The notes below the pieces were generated by a model. That model had not been told where the DNA came from, did not search any database, and saw only the letters and a program-made list of their open reading frames with translations. A program made the position numbers and the translations under genes. Shown one piece after another: positions 1 through 11,448 of a stretch of 64,000 nucleotides of DNA (its first letter is position 1; each line of letters begins with the position of its first letter). Source of the DNA: Chamaecrista fasciculata. Taxonomy: Eukaryota; Streptophyta; Magnoliopsida; Fabales; Fabaceae. Location of the stretch: assembly GCA_003254925.1 (NCBI GenBank), contig QANZ01019712.1:92633-156632 (forward strand), given 5' to 3'.

Positions 1-1349
1 TCCCGGGTCTAGCTCTTATTGGATCGGCTCGGGGTATACTCATTATTTAATTTTTTTTTTATTGTATATATTTATATTTTATTTTACAAAATATTCTTTT
101 TTATTGTAGAAAATATACATATATTATTATTTTTGTTAATTGTATTTTAAAGAAAATACATAAAACATATACTTAATCTCAATTACATCAATATTTTTTT
201 TAACAAATAAATCAAATTAAATGTCTTTTAATAATAAAATCATCACTAAAGTGATTCAAAATTAATTTTTTGATTAATATATACAAGTTAAAAATCATAT
301 AAAATGCATAAATGACTTAAGTAAATAAATATAAAAGTTTTGATAAAAAAAATTGGCCTGGTGTCATGGCCCCGCCTGGCTCGTGTGCAACCCTAGACCC
401 TCATCTTAAAGAGTAGAAGGCGTTTAAGAAATGGAAGTCTCCTTTTAAGGAGTAGAAGACACCTAAGAGGGAGGAAGTCTTCTTAAGAGAAGGTAGCATC
501 CACTTGATTAGTGAAAGGTGTTTACGAGAAGTTACTCCACCTTAGAGATGCAAAGAATGTATAAGAGAAAGACACTTTTCACATAAAAAATGGTAACTAC
601 CTAAACGAGAGATACTTTTCACATAAAATGTGGTATCTACCTAAGAGGGAGACACTTTACCTTAAGGTGGCATCTACCTAATAAGAAGACAACTTCCACC
701 TAAGAGGTAGCTCCCATCTAAGAGGAAAGTATGTAGCCACTACCTAGAAAGTGGTATCTAAGAGAGAAAGAGCATATCCCTTGGACAATAAATTAAGACA
801 TCCCTGCCGAACAAAGAGTTTTATGGTGTTTAGAGAATTCTTCCCTTGGCCAGTAAACTAAAATGCCTCACTCCCTTCATAAAGGAGAGTACAAAGTAAG
901 TCGTCCCCACAATCTTAGTCAATACATTGTTGATATGGGATTGAGATATCTCAAGGCCTCTATAACTTTGCAAGAAAGTAACACTTACAAAGTAGCCTTG
1001 ACATAGACCACGTACCACCCACATATTTTTTACTTAGACAAGGTTGAGATTGTTGTGGAGGAAAGAAGACTTTTCCTCCCTCCTCTTTGAAGTAGGATTA
1101 AAATAAAGGATCCTTCGTATTTAGTCACGATAATTTAAAATAAGATAAAGACTTAGTCTTTAATAAATAAAGTAATATTCTATTGAGCTCAAACTCTCTC
1201 TCCACTTCTTGCATTTTATGCCTCATGTTCACTTTTATGCCTCATGTTCACTCACTTTACCACTTCCTGCATTTCTTGCATCACACTCCACATCCCTTCA
1301 ATACGAGTGAGAGTTATCAAAGTCTGAAAAGTTTTACTTCTATAAGTAA
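1..1349. other. Intergenic; degenerate minisatellite at about 381-790
   Basis: No gene is supported here. Positions 1-380 are AT-rich. From about 381 to 790 a phrase of roughly 45-55 bp recurs with many changes: 'cctaagaggga', then 'gacacttttcacataaaa', then 'tggtatctac'. This is a decayed tandem repeat. Short open frames around 830-1024 and 1183-1458 have low-complexity composition and no recognisable domain, so I do not call them genes. Confidence 0.5.
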
Positions 1350-1359
1350 TACTAATAAC

Positions 1360-2209
1360 AGTAAAAGTACCTTTGGTACTCCAACGTATGAGGTTATTTT
1401 CAGTTATACTCCAACGTTTCTTTTTTTGTCAATTATATTTCCAACATTTCACATTTGAGTCAATTATATCCGATCCCAGCCCAGCATTGTTTTTTTTGTT
1501 TTAAGGTCCTTAAGTTTCCATTATTTAGAAATCCTTCATTCTCTTAAGATATTTCTTTCACACGAATCCCTAACTAATTACAAAACAATCCAGAATGTTT
1601 GTCATCTTTAACGAACTGGTCCCTACAATTGAAAAACCCAAAAAATCACTCCCCTCTGTTTTTCACACTTCCGGCAACCACACACAAACTCGTCAGTGAG
1701 CCTCCAATACAAAGAAATCGAGCAGAAATACCAATAGTTCTCACTCTCAGGATTAACACACAATCTCTGGTGGTAGTGCCGGTGTGGTCATCGAAATTGA
1801 GAAATAAAGTAACTTCAAAACCCCTTTGGAGAGAGAGTCAAATTAGAGAAGATGAGTAGAGAGACGATTGTAAGGGAAGGAAAAGGGATGAGAATGACGT
1901 AATTTAGGGGAGACCAAGAAGCTGAAGACGACGACGAGAAGGACAATATCGACGAAAACGAGGACAGAGTGGACGACGGTAATGAAGTGTGGTGATGAAG
2001 TTTAAGGTAAGAGAAGGAGGGTTGTTAATGGCTTCTAAAGATCTGTTTGTTAAAGATGAAAAACATTCTAGATTATTCTATAACTAGTTAGGGGTTAAGG
2101 TATAATTGACTTAAATGTTAAATGTTGGGGGTATAATTGACAAAAAAAATATTAAGGCTATAACTGAAAATGACTGTCATACGTTGGGGATACTATGAGT
2201 CATTTTGCC
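1360..2209. mobile_element. Foldback Mutator-like element with perfect 10-bp target duplication
   Basis: The two ends are inverted repeats: the left arm reads 'agtaaaagtacctttggtac' and the right end reads inward as 'ggcaaaatgactcatagtat'. Both arms continue with 'ccaacgtatga' and 'cagttata' phrases. The 10-mer TACTAATAAC lies directly outside both ends (1350-1359 and 2210-2219), as expected for Mutator-type insertion, which makes duplications of about 9-11 bp. The centre (about 1500-2080) is unique and has no recognisable protein. The element is non-autonomous. Confidence 0.8.
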
Positions 2210-2219
2210 TACTAATAAC

Positions 2220-2915
2220 TATCTTTGTGAGTTATCTCTATAAATACCACTTTACTTCTCAAAAGCAAGGGTACGGTTAACAATTTTCAAACTGAAACAC
2301 TTATGAGAGAAATTATCATTTTTCTTTGAGCTCTTTAAAATATATTTTAAATTACTTAAATTTAAGTTCTCTTGTCCTATCAAATATTTACTTAAAGTGC
2401 CTTTTCTCTCTTATACTAAGATTTTCCCCCTGTCTGATTCAATTATTGTTTATTTTGATTGTTAGTGTTTCTTTTTTTTTTTTTGGTAAACTTTGTTAGT
2501 GTTTCTTTGATTAATTTATTTTACTCTATACCTCTGAAATTGAACCCTCTCGTTCCCAAACAATGAAAAAGCATAGTTTATTAGTTAACTAATTAATTAA
2601 TTAATCTGTAGCATACAAGATAATAATCATCAATAGTCTTCAAAACAAGAAAAGGAAAAAATACTAAAGCAAAACTGTAACTCTGTTTCACTTACTCCTT
2701 ACATTATAAATATTTCTCCATATGAGATATATCATTTCATAATATAATTAGACTCACTCCTAGAAATATTTTAAAATGAAGATACACACAAATATGTTAA
2801 CAACAGATCCTACAGTGTCTGATATGTTTATATATATGAATCAATTTATCTAGTTTTTGTATGGTACTACTCAATATGAGTAATATCTATATGAGAAGTT
2901 TCTAATTAAAAAATC
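2220..2915. other. AT-rich spacer, no gene seen
   Basis: This spacer lies between two foldback elements, downstream of the NAC gene's 3' end. It has poly-T runs near 2470-2483 and no open frame or repeat that I can support. Confidence 0.5.
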
Positions 2916-3191
2916 GAGTAAACTAACATTTCAGTCCTTATATTAAATGGACAATGTCATTTTAGTCATGAGTATTTTAAAATATTTGATTTAGTACTCT
3001 AAATATTTATGACTCGTTGCAAATCAATCTCTCCATAAACACGCCCTACCACTATATAAATCAATCCCAAGAGGAAATAAATTACAACTAGTCATAAATT
3101 TTCGTGTACCAAATCAAACATTTCAAAAATTCAAAGACTAAAATAATAGCATCAATATAATATAGGGACTAATTAAATTAATAGTTTACTC
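2916..3191. mobile_element. Foldback MITE ('gagtaaacta' termini)
   Basis: The left end reads 'gagtaaactaacatttcagt' and the right end read inward is 'gagtaaactattaatttaat'. Both arms carry 'agtcc' phrases followed by 'ttatatta' or 'ctatatta'. The flanking bases do not form a convincing direct repeat. It ends 25 bp from the NAC stop codon, so it could contribute to that gene's 3' UTR or polyadenylation region. The family matches elements at 31918 and 43684. Confidence 0.65.
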
Positions 3192-3216
3192 ATACAACTT
3201 TTATCTATTTATACAA

Positions 3217-6200
3217 TCATAGTGAAAACTGATGAACCACAGATGTGAGGTCATCCCAATTATTCCCATGATTTGCAAACACATCCTCCACAGTCTGATG
3301 ATTCAAGAAGCTAGGAATATTGTAGTTATTATTAGCCACCATTGATGGTAAAGAAGGTACTTGATGATGATGATGAGCTAAATGACCCTGAAATAATAAG
3401 ATGCTCATTTCATCACCAAAATGTGGTTTTCTTTGATCAATAACATAATTTTGATGATGGGATTTGAATGATGACTCTGATGATCTCAAAGAAGTAGTCA
3501 AGTATGGCTTGCTGTTGTCAGATTCTAGGCTGCATGTATTAGAAACAGAATTGGTTGAATTATAAGTTGAATGAAGAATATTTGCTTTGGTGGCGGTTAA
3601 TGTCGTCGCTGTTGTTGTTGTTGGTGTTGCTATTGTAGTATCTTCCAGAGTTGGGGTGTATTTTTTGCAAGACGGGGTTCGTTTGAATATTCTGCACAGT
3701 GTCCACACTTCCTGCAAATTGTAATTTCATGGCAAGTTATTCAATGTGTAAGTACAATTAAAAGATAAAAGTACTGATTGGAAATAAATAAATTTGTAAA
3801 AAATTATAATAAAAAAGAAGGCAAAAAATACTATTGACGTACCTAAAGTATAATGTTAATTTCAGTTATCTTCTTAAAATTAGGCAAAAACACCCATTTC
3901 GTCCCCAAACTTTGCAGTTGCTGTCAATTACGTCCCCAATCATTTTTTGTTGTTCGTTCCCAATCTTTCAAATTTTGGTTAATTTTATTCTTTGCTCTTA
4001 CTTTAGCCAAATATTATCGATAGAATCTATGTGGCTAACGATATATAATGTAAAATTGATAGAAAAAAAAACTCAAATCATAACTCAGATTGAAAAACAT
4101 AGTCTGTCGTTAATTTACTAAAAAAAATTAGTCAAATGATAAAATTGACGAAAATGTGAAAGATTGGGGACGAAATTGACAGTTGGTGTAAAGTTTGGGG
4201 ACGAAATTAGTACTTTTGCCCTTAAAATTATTTAGGTCAATTATACTACCCTCAATCTTTCCTTATTTTGTATCAATTATACTTCTAATTTGGAGATACA
4301 ATTGACTCAAATATGAAATATTTAGAATACAATTAACTAAAAATATAAAATATTGAGGGTACAATTTGCTCAAAGAAAACTTTGAAAAGTATACTTTGGA
4401 AGTACCAAAAGTACTTTTGCCTAAAATAGAATTAGTAAACATAAATTAGTCTTTAAAAAAGAATGGGTAAACATAAAATAATGAGTAAACTAAACTTTCA
4501 TGTACCAAACACTTTCCTATATTAAAATTTTCCCTTTCTCTTTCTGCTCTTTAGTTTCATCTTGTTTTTCTTGGAAACAATTCTGTTTCACATTATAAAA
4601 CATTTCAAAACATCACTTTCAAATATTTTGTAACTTAAAAGAGTGGGTCATGTAAGGAAATAAAGGGAGAATACATATGTATTGACAGTTATAACGTTCA
4701 AACAGACTTGACTTGATATATATATACATAGTGCCATGGGACCAAATAAAAGAAATAAATGCAATTCACATAACATTAATTAATTGAGACTGACCCAGCA
4801 AGAAGACCTGAATTATTATTATTATTATTTCAATTAGTATATTATTATTATAATAATTATAAGCTTTTCAAATTGCAATGTGAACTGCAAATTAAAATCA
4901 AAGTTTTTGCAATTTTGGGTTAGGTAACCATCACTAATTGTTGGTCTACGCGTGAAAACAAAAATTTCAATACAGACAAGAACCTATAAAATGTGAAAAA
5001 ATGGTCCTTTCTTACATCTATCTCGGCATAACGTAAATTTGTTCACAAGATATAGAAAAACTAATTACAACATGCCAAGTACAATTTCCTACATACAATG
5101 CAACAAGTCTTATACGTGCTTTTGACGTCGAATATACATATATATAAAGATTTAATATTTAGTATATTTATAATAGGAATTGTCGTCACCTGAATGTGTC
5201 TACTCTTTCTTATGTTCAAATATTGTGTTCTAGATGCATATGGATTTACTTATACGGTTCTTTTTTCTATAATGTCAAACAATATAATAGAGACAAAAAA
5301 AGGAAGACCTCTTTTATTACTCTTTGTTTTCTTAAATGTCTTAAAAAAAGTTATATATAGGGATGATGAAAATACTCAAATCTAATTAGATTCTGAAATT
5401 TTATTTTATGAATTTCAATCTGGACCTAAACTTAATTTTAATGGGTTCGGATTCGAGTCTGAGTATAGTGCTACCTTACTGGTTTTTATTCATACACTAC
5501 TACTAATAATAAATATTTATTTTTATATAAAAAATATAATACTTTAAAACTTTTTATTTAAAATATATTAAATTGTAAGGATAAAATATTAAATATTTCA
5601 TAAATATTGAAATATTTTAATAATACATTCTATTTATGGTTTATTTTTTTTTATTGTTAGGCCTTATATAATTGATAAAAAAAAAAGTTTAGGGATCCAA
5701 CTGATCAAACTTATTTGTCTCATAATTTGAGGGCATTGGCAATCTTTTTGTCTAACTTTTTTAAAAATAATATTCAAAGCCATGTCATGTCACATATTTA
5801 AGACTTTAATTATATAACAAACAAAACATTTGTAATCAAAATAAATTTTTAGCCATGCATTTTCTCAAAGAGAGGTCTCAACCTTATTGAAAATAGGGAA
5901 AAGGCAAAAGTCCTCTTTTGGTCCTCAAATTTTATGTCAACTTTCAATTTCGTCCTCGATATTTCACATTTTGGTCAATTTCATCATCCTTTGATTAAGT
6001 TTTTTTTTTCCATAAATTAATGATAGATTTCATTCTGTTTTTTAATCTGAGTTATGATTTAATTTGAGTTTCTTTCTTTTAATCAATTTTACATAACATG
6101 TAATTTTTCACGCAGAATCTTTCATCAATGTTTGTCTAAAGTAAGAGCAAATGATGAAATTTACTAAAATGTGAAATGTTGCGGACAAAATTGATAACAA

Positions 6201-8188
6201 AAATATTGGAGACAAAATTGAAAGTTAATGTAAAGTTTGAGGACTCAAACTGGTGCTTTTGCTTATAGAAAAAAAAAACTTACAGCTTCTTGTTGTTGTT
6301 GGAGATGGATACTAGGATTAGGGTTGTTGGGATGATGAGTAATAGTAGGAAGACGAAACTCATGCATCATCCAGTCAGTCTTAGAGGCTTTGGCAGCAGT
6401 CCCTTGATAATACACCAAAGATTTCTTGAGACCAATAATATTAATATTAATGCACTCATTAATATTATTATTATTATAATTACTATTAGGATGTGATGAT
6501 GATGATGATGAGTGATTAATGGGTTTGTCTATTCCTGTTGCCTTCCAAAATCCTGACCCTGTCACTCTATTTGGCCTTATGCTGTTCTTGTATTTCCTCC
6601 CTCTTTTGCAAAAGAAGTACCACTCCTTTGAATTCTTCTGCCCTATACTCCCTTCTAATTCTTCAACATAAAGTTCAATATGTATTAGTTTACTTACAAT
6701 AAAAAAGTAGATCTTCTATCTTATTGAGTGAAGTGTCTATGGAATGGTGTAGAAAAAAAGTTAAATGATCATTTTGATCTTCAAACTATAAGGGGTCGTA
6801 AGTTTCATTTCGGTGCTAAGATTATTTTCTTGTTCCGTTTTAATCCTCAAATTTTCACATTTGTTTTGTTTAATTTTGGTCCTCATCAAAATGTGATTTT
6901 GTATGATTGATAATTGAGATGAACTATTTTTCTTTCATATGTGTCATAAGTGAGTTGACAAAGAGAAAAAGAAAAATATTCATCATTAGTCACAAATTAA
7001 ATATATACAAATTTATGGTTGATTTTTCTTTCAAAGAATGAAAGTGAATGAAAGTTTTTCTTTCTTTCGGCCAAAAAAAAAAAAGAAATTTTTTCTTTCT
7101 CTTTTTGCCAACTCACTTATTATACACATATGAGAGAGAAATTGTTTATTTCAGCTATATATCAAAGTTAAAAATAACTGCAAAAATTAGATGAAATCAC
7201 ATTTTAAGGACAAAACGAGACTAATGAGAAAGTTTGAAGACCAAAATGAAACAAAAATTAATTTGATGACCAAAATAAAACATCCCATAATTTGAGGACT
7301 AAAATGACTATTTGATCAAAAAGCGCTTCACATAATAACTTCGTATATATATATTCACTCTCTCACTTTCAATTTAGATACAAAAAGATCTATGTCAATT
7401 AATGCATGAAATCAATAATAAAAGCAGATCCTCTAAATTATTATGAAGCGTTTATGAAAAGAAAAAAATTTACTTCAACAAATTCCATAGCTTCTTTTAC
7501 TTTTGAGAATCTATCTCCATTCTCCAATATATCCAAATACAGATAAAATTAGCTTCTCTTACTTAAGATGATCCGTTTCTAATACATATACATAATTTGG
7601 TCTCTGAAAGATCACTGAGCTGACAAATCAGTCCTTAAAAGATTGAAATATATAGTTTAGTCCTTGAAAAATCAAAAGGGTAAAAAGAAATAATTAATAT
7701 ACCGTTTTAATCTTTCAAGGACTAAAAAGTATACCATTTCGATCTTTCAGGAACTAAATTGTACATTTCTATCTTCCAAGGACTGAGTTGTCAGCTTGAT
7801 GATCTTTCAAGGACCAAATTGTTAGTTTACTCATAAAAGATAATACATGTGAATTATGCATGAAATCAATATATATATATATATATAAATGAAAATTGAT
7901 TACTTGGAAGATCCCAAGGATCGTATTTATAGATATCAATCTGCTTGATGAGATCCATTCGAATAGGCTTTTTCTCCACCTTTCGTCGCAGATAAAATCC
8001 TACAAGTTCTTCATCTGTGGGATGAAATCTAAACCCTGGAAGCAAATTTCCTTCTTCTTCTTCTTCTTCACCATCATTATCTGCTGCTAATAATAATAAT
8101 TCCTTCTTGTTATTTTCTTCTGATGACCTATTCATCGATATAATCACCTTCTTGTTGTTACCCTCCTCCTCTATATTAATTAACTCCA

Positions 8189-8189
<1 letters not shown>
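3217..8189 (-). CDS. NAC042: NAC-domain transcription factor, ANAC042/JUB1-like (3 exons)
   Basis: Predicted nuclear DNA-binding transcription factor. Exons on the minus strand: 8189-7904, 6660 or 6654-6284, and 3711-3217 (stop). Exon 1 carries [18 protein letters not shown] (subdomain A) and [12 protein letters not shown] (B). Exon 2 carries [26 protein letters not shown] (C/D) and [11 protein letters not shown] (D). Exon 3 begins [11 protein letters not shown] (E). Donors are GTAATC and GTAAGT; the last acceptor is TTGCAG. The exon 2 acceptor is ambiguous: TTGAAG or TTAG both keep frame, giving 385 or 383 residues. The family assignment rests on the diagnostic KSLVYY and WMMHEFRLP block and on a C-terminal WDDLTSVV motif like the WDELRSVI of Arabidopsis JUB1, both recalled from memory. 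JUB1 acts in longevity and stress responses in Arabidopsis. Oddities: an acidic Glu run before the domain, and a Ser/Asn/Ile-rich low-complexity insertion between WKATGIDKP and GLKKSLVYY. Introns of about 1.2 and 2.6 kb are filled with MITEs. Confidence 0.88.
3820..4421. mobile_element. Foldback Mutator-like element (outer of a nested pair), NAC intron 2
   Basis: The left end is 'ggcaaaaaatactattgac' and the right end read inward is 'ggcaaaagtacttttggtac'. The flanks are TAAAAAAGAA (3810-3819) and TAAAATAGAA (4422-4431), which agree at 9 of 10 bases, so I call a slightly decayed 10-bp target duplication. The body carries 'tcaattata' phrases in both orientations. A second element (3883-4220) interrupts its left arm. 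It resembles the element at 1360-2209. Confidence 0.78.
3883..4220. mobile_element. Foldback Mutator-like element nested inside 3820-4421
   Basis: The left arm is 'ggcaaaaacacccatttcgt' and the right arm read inward is 'ggcaaaagtactaatttcgt'. Both go on with 'ccccaaactttgc' or 'ccccaaactttac' and 'gtcaatt'. The 10-mer CTTAAAATTA stands directly outside both ends (3873-3882 and 4221-4230). It is therefore a later insertion into the outer element. Relatives lie at 5903 and 43313. Confidence 0.85.
4432..5902 (-). other. Rest of NAC intron 2, no element resolved
   Basis: AT-rich intronic sequence between two foldback elements. It has a short 'att' microsatellite near 4812-4855 and runs of T and A. 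I see no coding potential or clear inverted repeat. Confidence 0.5.
5903..6262. mobile_element. Foldback Mutator-like MITE next to the NAC exon 2 donor
   Basis: The left end 'ggcaaaagtcctcttttggt' pairs with the right end read inward, 'agcaaaagcaccagtttgag'. Both arms continue 'cctcaaa' then 'caactttcaatttcgtcc' or 'taactttcaattttgtct'. Flanks TAGGGAAAA and TATAGAAAA agree at 7 of 9 positions. The right end lies about 20 bp from the exon 2 splice donor (GT at 6283-6282), so the element nearly touches coding sequence. Confidence 0.72.
6760..7318. mobile_element. Foldback MITE in NAC intron 1
   Basis: The left arm 'gttaaatgatcattttgatc' pairs with the right end read inward, 'gatcaaatagtcattttagt'. 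Both continue with 'cttcaaactata' or 'cctcaaattatg'. Inside, a second inverted pair around 6945-7140 includes 'tgagttgac' and 'gccaactca'. The flanks are A-rich, so no target duplication can be called. The family relative is at 46483-47023. Confidence 0.65.
7588..7832. mobile_element. Foldback MITE in NAC intron 1, left tip lost
   Basis: The arms are built from a repeated phrase 'agtccttgaaagatc', forward on the left and reversed on the right. The right tip is 'gttagtttactc', which read inward gives the family terminus 'gagtaaactaac'. The left tip no longer matches this terminus, so the left boundary is approximate. Same family as 31918-32155 and 43684-43934. Confidence 0.6.
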
Positions 8190-8219
<30 letters not shown>

Positions 8220-8397
8220 GTGTTTTAATATATTCTTTCCTCCTTTGGAAGCTACACTTTGAAGATTTTGATGACTGAAGTCTCAACCTCACAATCTTTA
8301 TATATAAATATTAATCTTGATATCACATAGATACCACTACTACCTTGCTATAGCAGTTGGAGTCAAGTCAAACATTTCGATTATGACATTTAATTTA
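8190..8397 (-). promoter_or_regulatory. Upstream region of the NAC gene
   Basis: This is the only non-transposon sequence upstream of the NAC start codon before the next element at 8398. An (AT)n run touches the start codon (about 8190-8215). A TATA-like TATATAA on the minus strand lies near 8300-8308, about 115 bp upstream of the ATG. The promoter assignment is inference from position and sequence only. Confidence 0.35.
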
Positions 8398-9268
8398 GGC
8401 CAAAATCTTATTTTGGTTCCTAATGTTTATCTTAAATTTCACTTTGCTCTCTAATATTTTTTTTTGTTCTGTTTTTGTCTTTAATATTTCTCAAAAATTT
8501 CGTTGTGGTCCTTAATTAATAAGTTTCAAGATTGGTTCCTAACTACTGAATATGCTTATATTTCTCGTGTTTCAAGTTTAAATGTGATGAAATTAAAACT
8601 ACAGGTTATTCTTGGCGAGTTCTTTTTCTACTCAATTATGACAATTGGCAAACATTGTGAAACTGAGCTCGAAAATAGATCGTTTGTTTCATAAAGTTGG
8701 TTATATTTTTTTCATTTCAAGTTAAAAGTTTGACAAAAACAAAACTATAGGTTACTTTTAGTGAACATTTTCTTTGCCCAATTGGAATCGTCAATAAATG
8801 AGGTCAAATAATACTCCAAAAGTGAGGGTTTGGTCAAAACAATAATTCCAACTTTCAAAGATTGTTTGATCTTATTTTCCAACGGTCCCAATTGAGGAGA
8901 AAAAGAATTCGTCAAGAGTAACTCATATTTTCGATTTTTGTCATATTCAAAATTAAAATGAGAGAGATATGATCAACTTCATGAACTAAGCATCCCACTT
9001 TGGGGTCTAATTTTAGGCCCAATTTGACCTCTCTTTTCTTTCCTGCAGTTTCAACTAGGTGTAGAGAAAGAACTCATCAAGAGTAATCTGTAACTCTAAT
9101 TTTGTCGCATTCATACTTGAAACAAGAGAGATATGACCAAATTTAGTAGTTATGAACCAAAACATAACTGTTGGTAAACATTATTAAGGACCAAAGTGGA
9201 ATAAAAAAACTTTAAGGACCAAAACAAAATTTAAGGTAAATATTGGAGACCAAAATGAGATTTTAACC
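8398..9268. mobile_element. Foldback Mutator-like element upstream of the NAC gene
   Basis: The left end 'ggccaaaatcttattttggt' pairs with the right end read inward, 'ggttaaaatctcattttggt'. The pairing continues with 'cctaatgtttatcttaaatt' against 'ctccaatatttaccttaaat'. Flanks TTTAATTTA and ATTAAATTA agree at 7 of 9 bases. The interior again has inverted phrases ('aaacaagagagatatgac' on the right). It separates the NAC promoter from further upstream sequence. Related elements: 46483 and 50683. Confidence 0.72.
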
Positions 9269-9329
9269 ATTAAATTACACAAGTATATAATTATCTTACC
9301 ATTAATTTACGTAAGTTATGATTAATATC

Positions 9330-9673
9330 TAGGAAGCATGGACACTGACACGGACACGAGACACGACACAGACACGGACACAGCGACACGCTAAACTTTT
9401 AAAATTACGCGACACGACACGGCATATATTTATATATAAAAATAATTAAATCTTCATCATTTTTAATGAAAAATTTGAAAATAACAATTTTTATTCATAA
9501 TATATGTCATATCTATTATTATTTTATTTTTTCTGTTATATTAAAGTTATAGAAAATTGATTTATATTCTAAAATTTATGAATATGTGTCGTGTCGGTGT
9601 CGTACGGGTGTCAGACACTGACACGTGTCTGACACGGCGACACACCCTTAAAATGAAGTGTCCATGCTTCCTA
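9330..9673. mobile_element. Mutator-like MITE with 'ggacac' subterminal repeats and perfect 10-bp target duplication
   Basis: The termini are a perfect inverted repeat, TAGGAAGCATGGACAC and GTGTCCATGCTTCCTA. The 10-mer GATTAATATC flanks both sides (9320-9329, 9674-9683). Inside the ends, 'gacacggacacgagacacg' and 'gtgtcggtgtcg' form short subterminal repeats typical of transposase-binding arrays, though binding itself is inferred. The centre is AT-rich and has no coding sequence. A decayed relative at 36183-36589 holds a SINE. Confidence 0.88.
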
Positions 9674-9683
9674 GATTAATATC

Positions 9684-10178
9684 AAATTAATTAGCTAGGA
9701 TTTTGGAATAAATTAGTGGATAAAATTATATATATTCACTTTTTGATGAATATGACTCTCACTAAAAACGAATTGTTTTATGTTTTCCATATCAAATTAA
9801 TTAATATTCCGGTGAAATTGATTAAGTTTATATATATATATATATTTAGATATATTATATTGACGAGTTGAAATTTAAAAGTGAAATCTTTAGAAAAATT
9901 TCTATTCCGGGTCGTAGTAGATAGTTAGACTTTCAATTTGGTCCTCTTCATTATTTTTTTAATTTTAACTTGGCTCCACCATTACTGAACTTATTATATA
10001 TGTATGTTACATTATTGCCCTTCATTTTGAACATTATTTGTTGCCCGTCAGCACGTATATTATTAAAGTTAACATTAAATATTTTAGATGTAGATGAAAT
10101 GAGAAGAAAAGGAAAATGTCAAAGTGCAATACCGTACGTAAATATTTTACAGACTCAAGTGTCTAGAGAAAAAAAAAA
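9684..10178. other. AT-rich spacer, nothing recognised
   Basis: The sequence contains a 'tatata' run near 9830-9844 and no recognised gene or element. A 75-codon open frame at 9970-10197 shows no domain and no coding-like composition. Confidence 0.45.
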
Positions 10179-10559
10179 GGCCAAAGTACAAATTTGACCC
10201 CATATCCTTTGTTCAGTTTTCAATTTTATTTAATATCTCTTTTTTGTTGCACTTTTGGTCTTATAAATTTGCAAAATGTCCCAATTTGATCCCATATCAT
10301 TTTTCGTCCAAGTTGGAGGATAAGTCTTATATCTTTGTCAAAAATTCCACCGTTTAGTTTCACTTAACCCAAATATATATGAGACTAATAATTCTGCACT
10401 TGACTCAAAGATATGTGACCAAGTATATAATAAAAAAATATATATGAAAGTAAATTAAGATCTGACCCAAAGATATCGACCAAAAAATTCAACAAAAAAA
10501 GATATGGCACCAATTTGAAAATTGAACAAAAGATATATGACTAAATTTATATTTTGACA
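10179..10559. mobile_element. Foldback MITE, 'ggccaaagtacaaattt' family
   Basis: The left end 'ggccaaagtacaaatttgac' pairs with the right end read inward, 'tgtcaaaatataaatttagt'. Each continues 'catatcctttgttcag' or 'catatatcttttgttcaa'. The internal phrase 'gatatg(a/t)gac' recurs. The A-rich flanks hide any target duplication. Relatives occur in DRP1A intron 4 (37064) and intron 2 (about 38940). Confidence 0.7.
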
Positions 10560-11136
10560 AAAAATGATGATTTGTGCTGCAGAAGCCGAATTAATAGAAA
10601 GTCTACTTCGAACATTTTTTTTTTCATTAGATTAATTAGAACCGTACATGAAAAGATTTTGGTCATGTCTTAAGAAGGAAGTGATCCAAACTTGACAAGT
10701 TTCTGACCTCATTATGATACCATAATTTCTATGCTCCCATGAGAGCCTAAGGGGTTAACTTAACTGTATGTGGAAGGTGAGAAGCCATGACAAGGGAATT
10801 TTTGAAAATTTCTTAGCTTTCATATAGCCAAAACCATTAAAAGCAAGTCCATCTATGTGGGCACGAATTTGACTATTTATACAACATATGGAGGGAATGG
10901 GGTACATTTTTTTCAACGACGAAAAAGTCAAAGAATCTTTCAAACACATCAATGTGCAAGGTAGAAAAAAATATCTTATAATTTACACTCTTGACCAAAA
11001 AAGAAAAAGTATCTTGTAACCCAAAAAATAAATTCAATAGAAACATAATTAGCTCATATGCCAAGAATTATGATGAGTATAAATCAATATTATATATATG
11101 ATTTTAGGAGTTTTTGATGATTAATTTTCTGAAGTA
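10560..11136. other. Spacer, nothing recognised
   Basis: No repeat or gene is supported. Overlapping minus-strand open frames at 10755-11064 have no recognisable domain. Confidence 0.45.
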
Positions 11137-11448
11137 CTCCCTCCGTCCCTTTCTATCTGCTTTTTAAGGTTGTTGCACACAAACTAATATAATGATTAAA
11201 TCACTAAAGTTAATGTAAAATCTAAAATAAAAAGACTATATTACCCTTATTAAATTAGACTTAATTATATCATCAATTTAATGCTCATATTTCAAAAATT
11301 AAATTCCTCCAACTAATTTAAATACTCTCACAATTTTTTTATGAAACCTACTCCAATTGATTACTACAGAACCCCAAAATAATTCTCTACCAAAAGTCAA
11401 ATCGTCCATTATGACTATAATATTAAATAGGGATAAAATGGTAAAAAA
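11137..11448. mobile_element. Stowaway/Tc1-mariner-type end, cut by assembly gap
   Basis: The sequence CTCCCTCCGTCCC at 11137 is preceded by TA. This is the canonical Stowaway terminal motif with its TA target site. The element runs into the gap at 11449. No partner end (a reversed copy ending GGAGTA) is seen after the gap, so its length is unknown. A Stowaway-like end on a longer mariner element is equally possible. Confidence 0.7.
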
